A stretch of 51,702 nt of DNA from Enterococcus durans NBRC 100479 = LMG 10746 (GTDB lineage: Bacteria; Bacillota; Bacilli; Lactobacillales; Enterococcaceae), in contig NZ_BCQB01000020.1 of the NCBI RefSeq assembly GCF_001544215.1, positions 1 to 51,702 on the forward strand, written 5' to 3'. Positions 45,380-51,702 of this stretch are shown here, piece by piece. The notes under the pieces are model-generated. The model saw only the letters and a list, made by a program, of their open reading frames with translations. It made no database searches and had not been told where the DNA came from. The position numbers and the translations under genes are program-made. Positions within the stretch are counted from its first letter, which is position 1. Every line of letters starts with the position of its first letter.

Positions 45380-47164
45380 TTATGAACGTGAATCTGCTGT
45401 TACAGAAACTTTAGCCCATGGATTTGGTCCATCGTATGCCCAGTTCCAATCTTTTACGCGATCGTTGACTGGCAATACTTCATTACGGAATAATGTTGGG
45501 ATTGCAAAAGCTTCATCGAAAGCATATTTTTGCCATTTCTTATAAGCTTCTTTTTGGTAATCCGCATCAAATGATTTATCAGAGCCGATATCATCAATCA
45601 ATTTCGTATTTTCATCTGAAGCAAAGCGTGTGTAGTTGAATGCAGCATTTTTGCCCCACAAGCCGTTTGGATTTGGATTAGTACCAGTACTCCAAGCTGC
45701 TTGGTATACATCGATTTCAGGATCATCATTTTCTAATTTGTCATAGAATGAGTTGAATTCGATCAGACGACCTGTTGTATATTTTACATTCAACCCGATT
45801 TTTTTCCATTGTTGAACGTAGTAGTCAGCTAATGGTTGAGCTGTTTCGCCACCTGCCATTGATGCAAAGTTGATTGTCAATTTCTTACCATCTTTGTCTT
45901 CTCTTAGACCATCGTCATCTACATCTTTGTAACCAGCATCATCTAACAATTTCTTCGCTTTGTCCATATCTTGAGTATAGCCTTTTAATTTCTTGTCATG
46001 GTAACCTTCAAATACTGGAGGAATCAATGATGTTGCATTGCTTCTCAAACCAGCATAGAAACGTTCACCTACTGCATTATTATCTAATGCATACCCCATT
46101 GCTTGTCGCAATGATTTGTCTGCCATTTTTGAATTTTTGTCATAGTTTACAGTATTCTTAGCAGCATCCCATGTGCCTAGTTTGAAGCCTAGGTAAGTAT
46201 AAGATGTTTGTTGACGACCTAAGTTTGTGTAGCCTTTTACGTCTTTGTATGTGTCATACGTGTCTGTAGGCATTTGGAAAACCATATCATACAATTTTGA
46301 ATTCACTGCTTCTGTTGCACTTGCAATTGGTACTGATTTCATAGTGATTTTTTTCAACTTAGGTTTGCCGCCCCAGTAGTATTCATTTGGTAAATATTCT
46401 ACAGATTCACCAGAGACGATATTACTCATGTAGTAAGGACCAAAAGTAACTGGATGTTTACGTACTTGATCACTTGATTCCATATCTTTGATTGCAACGC
46501 CTTCAAGCGTATGTTTTGGTGCAGCATAGGACCAAACTCCACCGCCAGCTTGTAGCATACTTGGTTCTACTTTTTTATATTGGATTTCAACAGTTGAATC
46601 GTCTACTTTTTTGATACCAGAAATTGTATCTGATTTTCCATCATGATACTCTTCCATACCTACGATATTTTGGAAAGTATCGTCATAGCGAATACCCGTG
46701 TAATCTTTGTTACCGATGATTTCATAAGGGAAAATAACATCATCTGCTGTTACAGCTTTGCCATCAGACCATTTTACGTTGTCTTTGATTTTGATTGTTG
46801 CTTTTTTCGCATCTTGGTCTAAATCTAACGTTGCAGCCCCTTTATCATTGATTTTGAAACTAGCGTCATTAGCAAACAATGCTTCATGAGAAGGTGCCAT
46901 GAATGCAGCATCATAAGCATCTTGATAGAATTCCCATTGGAAAAGTCCTTTGAACTGGCTGTCTGTTGCTACCGCAGCCTCTAGTTCGCCGTCTTTCACT
47001 GAATCTTTATCATTTTTTGTTGCTAAAGGAAACGTTAACTCTTTTTTACTGTCCCCTTTATCTGCGGAATTACTTCCTGAAGAATCAGTACTCCCGCCAC
47101 TACCGCAAGCAGCTAGTGCTACTACTGTAAGCAGTGTTGCAAATCCTAAAACCGTTTTTTTCAT
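45380..47164 (-). CDS. oppA: Oligopeptide-binding lipoprotein OppA
   Basis: Surface lipoprotein that captures peptides for import. The lipobox LAAC sets Cys20 as lipid anchor. It is a type-5 solute-binding protein of 594 residues (FPYEIIGNKDYTGI, VRKHPVTFGPYYMS). It is last in the oppDFBCA order known from Lactococcus. Alternative peptide uses, such as pheromone uptake, cannot be judged from sequence. Confidence 0.95.
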   Translation of the reverse strand: MKKTVLGFATLLTVVALAACGSGGSTDSSGSNSADKGDSKKELTFPLATKNDKDSVKDGELEAAVATDSQFKGLFQWEFYQDAYDAAFMAPSHEALFANDASFKINDKGAATLDLDQDAKKATIKIKDNVKWSDGKAVTADDVIFPYEIIGNKDYTGIRYDDTFQNIVGMEEYHDGKSDTISGIKKVDDSTVEIQYKKVEPSMLQAGGGVWSYAAPKHTLEGVAIKDMESSDQVRKHPVTFGPYYMSNIVSGESVEYLPNEYYWGGKPKLKKITMKSVPIASATEAVNSKLYDMVFQMPTDTYDTYKDVKGYTNLGRQQTSYTYLGFKLGTWDAAKNTVNYDKNSKMADKSLRQAMGYALDNNAVGERFYAGLRSNATSLIPPVFEGYHDKKLKGYTQDMDKAKKLLDDAGYKDVDDDGLREDKDGKKLTINFASMAGGETAQPLADYYVQQWKKIGLNVKYTTGRLIEFNSFYDKLENDDPEIDVYQAAWSTGTNPNPNGLWGKNAAFNYTRFASDENTKLIDDIGSDKSFDADYQKEAYKKWQKYAFDEAFAIPTLFRNEVLPVNDRVKDWNWAYDGPNPWAKVSVTADSRS

Positions 47165-47186
47165 ATCCTATATCCCCCTTTTCTTT

Positions 47187-48101
47187 CTATCCTAGTCGTT
47201 GTCGGGCATCAGCAGAACGCTTGAATGCTTGACCGACATAGTTGATACTTAACATCAAAACTAAAATTAGAATTGACGCAGGTAACCAGATCCATTGTCG
47301 ATTCACTAAAACTTCTCCACTGCTGGCATAGCCAATCAATGTTCCTAAACTTGGAACATTCGTTGGCAAACCAAACCCTAAGAAAGTCAAAGTGGTTTCG
47401 ATCCCAATATTTGCCGCAAAGTTCATCGTTAAGTTAGTGATGATCAGTGAACTTAGATTCGGCATGATTTCACGGAACATGATTTTAAAATCGCCTGTTC
47501 CCATCGTCTTCGAAGCACTCACGTAATCACGTCTTGCTTCAGATAATGTTTTACTCCTGAATAATCGGGCTTTTCCCACCCAATAAAAAGCACTCATGAT
47601 GAAAATAAATGACCATACATTGTAATTTGAAATAATCGATACAAACACGATGATGATCAACATGATTGGTAGAATCATGATAAAGTCAACGACGCGCATC
47701 AAGATATTATCGACGATCCCACCGTAGTAACCAGAGATGATCCCTAAACCTACACCAATGATGGACGTAATCACTGTGATCGCAAAGCCAATCGTCACAG
47801 AGTTTCTGGCACCAATAATTAATTGTCCAAGAACATCACGGCCACCTTCATCTGCACCTAAAATAAATTTTGTACCTTCAGCGGAAATAGCACCCGGAGC
47901 TGCATACTTGTCAAAGATACTTACGTACATCACTTTGTCTTGGTCAGTGAATAGCGCACCAATAAAAATGACTAACAATAAAACCACTAGTAAGCCTAAT
48001 GAAAAAATGGCTATTTTATCTTTTTTAAATTCACGCGCAATCATTCGCAAACCCATTGGTGGGATGCTTTCTTGCGTAACTTCTTTCTTTTTATCGCTCA
48101 T
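47187..48101 (-). CDS. oppC: Oligopeptide ABC transporter permease OppC
   Basis: Inner membrane permease with an N-terminal segment (about 32-52) and the binding-protein-dependent transport domain (about 100-295). The EAA-type loop is ASKTMGTGDFKIMFREIMPN (about 198-217). The 304 aa length is typical. It lies 26 bp after oppB. Confidence 0.95.
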   Translation of the reverse strand: MSDKKKEVTQESIPPMGLRMIAREFKKDKIAIFSLGLLVVLLLVIFIGALFTDQDKVMYVSIFDKYAAPGAISAEGTKFILGADEGGRDVLGQLIIGARNSVTIGFAITVITSIIGVGLGIISGYYGGIVDNILMRVVDFIMILPIMLIIIVFVSIISNYNVWSFIFIMSAFYWVGKARLFRSKTLSEARRDYVSASKTMGTGDFKIMFREIMPNLSSLIITNLTMNFAANIGIETTLTFLGFGLPTNVPSLGTLIGYASSGEVLVNRQWIWLPASILILVLMLSINYVGQAFKRSADARQRLG

Positions 48102-48127
48102 TTGCTTTTGCTCCTTTCAGATTGATT

Positions 48128-49090
48128 TTATTGGATACGAATACGTGGATCGACAATGCTCATGATGATATCTGATAGCAAGGTTCCGATCAACGTTGCA
48201 ATTCCTAAAATCAATACTAAGGATGTAATAACCGTATAGTCTCGTTGACCAATCGCATCGATAAACAATTTCCCGACCCCAGGGTAACCAAAGATTTTTT
48301 CAATAACTACTGAACCTGCAATCAAGGAAGTGATTTCATATCCCATCTGCGAAGCCATCGGCAATGCCGCGTTACGGAAAATGTGACGACTAAATACTTT
48401 TTTCGTTGGTACACCTTTTGAACGGGCTGTCCGTACAAAATCCAGAGACTTAGAATCAATGACTTCACTTCTTAAATACTGGATCGTGACAGCTGTTGCT
48501 AAGAAGGCTTGGGTAATCGATGGTAAAATGATATATTTCATTCGGTCAAACAGCTGCGTAATAAATCCGCCCTGTAAGCCCAAGGTCTGTGACCCGCTCG
48601 TTGGAAACCAGCCTAAGCGATAACCAAAAATAAACAGCATGATCAGACCAAAAATGAACAATGGTACAGCAAAACTGAAGAAGTTATAAATCACGACCAC
48701 TTTATCTAAAATCGAATTTTGGTATCTACCTGCTAGCATTCCTAGCGGTACAGCAATCAAATACGTAATAATAACTGTCAAAACTGATAGATAGAGTGTA
48801 TTGATGATTCGTTCACCGATCAAATCAGCAACTGTACGTTTATATAAGAAACTTTGCCCCAAATCTCCATGCAGTGCGTTGCCTATCCAACGGAAATACT
48901 GCTCATACCACGGATCATTCAACCCTGCGGCTTGTCTCATTCGTTCAATAACAGCTGGATCTTGGTTTGGATTGATCAATCCGGTAAATGGATCTCCCGG
49001 CATCGCTTTTGCCAACATGAAGATCAATACACTAAGTATGATCACTTGCGGGATCATCAGTAGCACACGTCTTAGAATCGTTTTCCACAT
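48128..49090 (-). CDS. oppB: Oligopeptide ABC transporter permease OppB
   Basis: Inner membrane permease, 320 residues, starting with the typical hydrophobic helix VLLMIPQVIILSVLIFMLAK. The EAA loop is near TARSKGVPTKKVFSRHIFRN (about 222-241). It overlaps the end of oppF by one base (ATG reused with the TGA). Confidence 0.95.
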   Translation of the reverse strand: MWKTILRRVLLMIPQVIILSVLIFMLAKAMPGDPFTGLINPNQDPAVIERMRQAAGLNDPWYEQYFRWIGNALHGDLGQSFLYKRTVADLIGERIINTLYLSVLTVIITYLIAVPLGMLAGRYQNSILDKVVVIYNFFSFAVPLFIFGLIMLFIFGYRLGWFPTSGSQTLGLQGGFITQLFDRMKYIILPSITQAFLATAVTIQYLRSEVIDSKSLDFVRTARSKGVPTKKVFSRHIFRNAALPMASQMGYEITSLIAGSVVIEKIFGYPGVGKLFIDAIGQRDYTVITSLVLILGIATLIGTLLSDIIMSIVDPRIRIQ

Positions 49091-50034
49091 TAACTAGCAC
49101 CTCCGTCTTTCAACGCTACTTCATGCGTTGCTGTAATCGTACGTAAATCGTATACTCGTCCCGTCTGATCGTAGTACTCATTTTGGTTTTGAATATACTC
49201 TTTTTCCACTTTCCGACGATTCTCTTTATGAAGTTCTCGATTTTCCACATCAATCTGAGGAATAGCCGAAAGCAAACGTTTGGTGTAGATGTGACGTGGG
49301 TCATTATAGATATCTTCACGAGTACCAATCTCAACAAAGCGTCCTTTATACATAATAGCAATGTTGTCACACATATGCTTTACGACTCCTAGGTCATGAG
49401 AAATAAATAAATAGCTGAGGCCAAATTCTTGTTGGATTCGCTTCATGAAGTTTAGTACTTGCGCTTGTACAGATAAATCTAAGGCAGATACTGGTTCATC
49501 TGCTACAATTAATTTTGGATTCGTTGCTACTGCTCGAGCAACACCGAGACGTTGACGTTGACCACCCGAAAATTCATGGGGGTATTTGTACAATGCATCT
49601 TCAGGCATTCCTACGATATCTAGCAATCCTTTTACTTTTTTCTTTTCTTCCTGATCGCTCAGGCGTTCGAAATTCCGAATAGGTTCAGCAATGATATCTA
49701 ATACTCGTTTTTTAGGATTTAAACTGGACATCGAATCTTGGAAGATCATTTGGACATCTTTGTTATAGCCGATTTTTTTTCGGTTACTTCGATGAGTCAC
49801 ATCTTTGCCTTCGTAAATGATCTGACCAGATGTAACTTTTTCCAACCCAACAACCGCTTTTCCGGTTGTCGATTTTCCTGAGCCGGACTCACCGACCAAC
49901 CCATAAGTCTTTCCTTTTTCAATGATAAAATCTACGCCATCTACTGCGTAAACATGATCCGTTACTCGATTAAAGAAACCACTACGAATCGGATAGTGAA
50001 CTTTCAAATCGTTGATTGTGATTAATTCTGACAT
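49090..50034 (-). CDS. oppF: Oligopeptide ABC transporter ATP-binding protein OppF
   Basis: ATPase subunit. Walker A GLVGESGSGKST (about 46-57), signature FSGGQRQRLGVARA (about 155-168), Walker B LIVADEPVSALD (about 175-186). C-terminal oligopeptide-transporter extension present. It directly abuts oppD and is adjacent to oppB. GGAGAGGTGTAG precedes the ATG. Confidence 0.96.
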   Translation of the reverse strand: MSELITINDLKVHYPIRSGFFNRVTDHVYAVDGVDFIIEKGKTYGLVGESGSGKSTTGKAVVGLEKVTSGQIIYEGKDVTHRSNRKKIGYNKDVQMIFQDSMSSLNPKKRVLDIIAEPIRNFERLSDQEEKKKVKGLLDIVGMPEDALYKYPHEFSGGQRQRLGVARAVATNPKLIVADEPVSALDLSVQAQVLNFMKRIQQEFGLSYLFISHDLGVVKHMCDNIAIMYKGRFVEIGTREDIYNDPRHIYTKRLLSAIPQIDVENRELHKENRRKVEKEYIQNQNEYYDQTGRVYDLRTITATHEVALKDGGAS

Positions 50035-51039
50035 CTACACCTCTCCTTTTTCGTCTCTAAAGTGGAAATGTTTGTAGCATGAGCAACGAACCAAATGATT
50101 CGGAGCAATTTCATGAAGAACTGGATTTTCTTCATGATCACTCGCAGGGATCCAAGGAATCCGAGGAGCAAAACGGCACCCTTCACGCGGCATGTTTTTT
50201 AAAGATGGAACAACCCCTTCAATCACATGTAGTTCCGCATCATGATTTCCTTCTTGAGGAATAGAGTTCAATAAAGAACGTGTATATGGATGTTGTGGAT
50301 TTTCAAATAATTCCTTCACACTTGCTACTTCAACAAACTGACCGCCATACATCACAGCTACACGATCCGCCATTTCAGCAACGACACCTAAATCGTGCGT
50401 GATGAGGATGATTCCTGCTTTTGTTTCTTCTTGTAAATCTTTTAATAAATCAAGGATCTGTGCTTGGATCGTTACATCTAAAGCAGTAGTTGGTTCATCA
50501 GCGATGATGATCGGTGGTTTGCAGGCAATAGCAATGGCGATGATCACACGTTGTCTCATCCCACCTGATAATTCATGAGGATATTGTCGTCCTACTCGTT
50601 CAGGGTTAGGGATACCAACTTGTTCTAATAATTCTAAAGCACGTGCTTGTCTTTGTTCTGCGTTCATTTTTGTATGGTAAGACAAACCTTCTTTTATTTG
50701 GTCTTCAATTTTCATCAAAGGGTTTAATGCAGATAATGGATCCTGGAAAATCATGCCAATATCATTTCCACGAATCTTGTTATATAAAGTTTCGTTTAAT
50801 TCGATCAAGTTTAAATCATTATATAAAATTTCACCTGTGATCTTTGTATTATTTGGATCAAGTAACCCCATGATAGTAGTAGCTAATGTACTTTTCCCGC
50901 ACCCAGATTCGCCCACGATTGCTAAGATCTCGTTTTTATCTAACGTAAAAGAAACGTCATCTACTGCATCGTAATATTCATCTTTAAGACGGAAGCCTGT
51001 ATGTAGGTTTTGAACATCTAATAGTTGATTATCTGACAA
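50035..51039 (-). CDS. oppD: Oligopeptide ABC transporter ATP-binding protein OppD
   Basis: ATPase subunit. Walker A AIVGESGCGKST and signature LSGGMRQRVIIAIA are present. The C-terminal Cys/Arg-rich segment REGCRFAPRIPW...VRCSCYKH fits the iron-sulfur-like oligo_HPY tail. The likely start is TTG at 51039 (MSDNQLLDVQN) behind GAGAGGGG. A GTG at 51063 lacks a ribosome site. It heads the operon. Confidence 0.93.
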   Translation of the reverse strand: MSDNQLLDVQNLHTGFRLKDEYYDAVDDVSFTLDKNEILAIVGESGCGKSTLATTIMGLLDPNNTKITGEILYNDLNLIELNETLYNKIRGNDIGMIFQDPLSALNPLMKIEDQIKEGLSYHTKMNAEQRQARALELLEQVGIPNPERVGRQYPHELSGGMRQRVIIAIAIACKPPIIIADEPTTALDVTIQAQILDLLKDLQEETKAGIILITHDLGVVAEMADRVAVMYGGQFVEVASVKELFENPQHPYTRSLLNSIPQEGNHDAELHVIEGVVPSLKNMPREGCRFAPRIPWIPASDHEENPVLHEIAPNHLVRCSCYKHFHFRDEKGEV

Positions 51040-51102
51040 TCGAATACCCCTCTCTGCTCCCACGACGTAAGTTTTATTAATAAAAAATAATATTACACAG
51101 AG

Positions 51103-51185
51103 TAAAACGTTTTATAACAAGCATTATTTTAAGCTTCGTGTAATAGATTATTAATAATTATATAGAAAATCGTTTTATAATGCAA
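51103..51185 (-). promoter_or_regulatory. opp operon promoter and palindrome
   Basis: On the minus strand, TTGCAT (51180-51185) and TATAAT (51157-51162) have a 17-bp spacer. Between them and oppD lies the palindrome TAAAACGTTTTA (51103-51114), which carries the cre-like core AAACGTTT. Another TATAAAACGATTTT lies inside the spacer. The regulator is unknown. Confidence 0.6.
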
Positions 51186-51266
51186 GATTATTTCGAAGTG
51201 TTGCCAGAATTGTCAGAAAAATCTATTTAAAACCCTTTTCATTTTCAGAAAAGATTAAAAAAAAGT

Positions 51267-51702
51267 GGCTCTATACTTTTTGATGTTGGTGAACTTCGCC
51301 AACATCTTTTTTTGTATAAAAAAATATAGAAAAGACACCCTGAAATCCTTTAGAATTAATTTGGCTAACAAATTCATAGGAGGATTCAAGATGTCTCATA
51401 CTCAGCTTATCAAAGATACCCTAAATATTCTAGACCTAAATATCTATTTCGAGGAAAATTGTTTAACTAAAGAAAAATATAAAGGGCAAATTTGCTTGAT
51501 TTACAAAGGAACTCTTCAGTACACGCCAGAAGAGTGTCCCCATTGTCTTTGTGTCGTCCCCTCTAGGATCATTCGTTGGGGGACGACAACCGTTCGGTTG
51601 TTACTGAATGATGTCTCTGAGTATCGCACTTATCTGGAGTTGAAGAAACAACGATTTAAATGTAAGTCTTGTCAAAGAACATTCGTAGCGGATACCTCTG
51701 TC
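51267..51702 (+). mobile_element. Second ISL3 copy, left part, cut by the window edge
   Basis: The left inverted repeat GGCTCTATACTTTTTGATG and the following 436 bases match the element at 16406 with only a few substitutions. The element continues past the right edge. Confidence 0.93.
51391..51702 (+). CDS. ISL3-family transposase, partial
   Basis: First 104 codons of the transposase, in register with the complete copy at 16530, and no stop seen. AGGAGG precedes the ATG. The reading frame runs off the window edge. Confidence 0.93.
   Translation, partial: MSHTQLIKDTLNILDLNIYFEENCLTKEKYKGQICLIYKGTLQYTPEECPHCLCVVPSRIIRWGTTTVRLLLNDVSEYRTYLELKKQRFKCKSCQRTFVADTSV

Noticed and set aside
1-51702. 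CRISPR array, tRNA or rRNA genes
   Set aside because: No regularly spaced identical repeats with unique spacers, and no cloverleaf or rRNA-like sequence was noticed on reading.

Overview
The window looks like a chromosomal segment of a low-GC Gram-positive coccus, most likely an Enterococcus of the faecium group. The reasons are protein-level resemblance throughout, the Firmicutes gene orders ymdB-ymcA-mutS-mutL, ruvA-ruvB and rnc-smc-ftsY, a lactococcal-type oppDFBCA order, a fused glutathione synthetase, and numerous interspersed repeats with GAGGnTGGGACA-like ends. The species cannot be fixed from sequence reading alone.

Layout. 1-5.4 kb: a terminator and a repeat copy, a small unknown protein, a TetR regulator with a low-molecular-weight phosphatase, ruvAB, msrB and treR. 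5.4-8.1 kb: divergent treR/trehalose PTS control region (promoters, TreR-type operator, cre-like site) and the PTS permease, followed by an ISL3-like remnant nested with another repeat. 8.1-14.6 kb: minus-strand ymdB, ymcA, mutS, mutL and maf. The mutL linker carries a dense cluster of DnaA-box-like 9-mers. 14.7-18.1 kb: a DMT transporter and a complete ISL3-family IS that inserted into a repeat with an 8-bp target duplication. 18.1-20.4 kb: HAD phosphatase, an alkD-like gene broken by an in-frame stop, and a formate/nitrite transporter. 20.4-23.1 kb: rpsD with its S4 leader, bioY with a BirA operator, and queT with a candidate preQ1-type leader. 23.2-25.7 kb: a translationally coupled operon of an Mga-like regulator, a DUF2829 (Tad2-like) protein and a short-chain dehydrogenase. 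25.8-29.4 kb: lrgAB, a glycerol-facilitator gene and an unrecognised protein with a possible CE-clan cysteine protease/acetyltransferase signature that may be frameshifted at its 3' end.

29.4-38.7 kb: metallophosphoesterase, IscA-like protein, acetyltransferase, a small unknown protein, a Fur-box-controlled siderophore ABC operon, a YueI-family protein and gshF. 39-45.2 kb: rnc-smc-HAD-ftsY operon. 45.3-51.1 kb: oppDFBCA oligopeptide transporter. From 51,267 to the edge lies the left part of a second, nearly identical ISL3 copy.

Most genes are housekeeping genes. The parts that stand out are the DnaA-box cluster in mutL, the CE-clan-like protein at 28.2-29.4 kb, the Mga/DUF2829/SDR operon, and the nested repeat elements, one of which sits in the T-tract of the trehalose PTS terminator.
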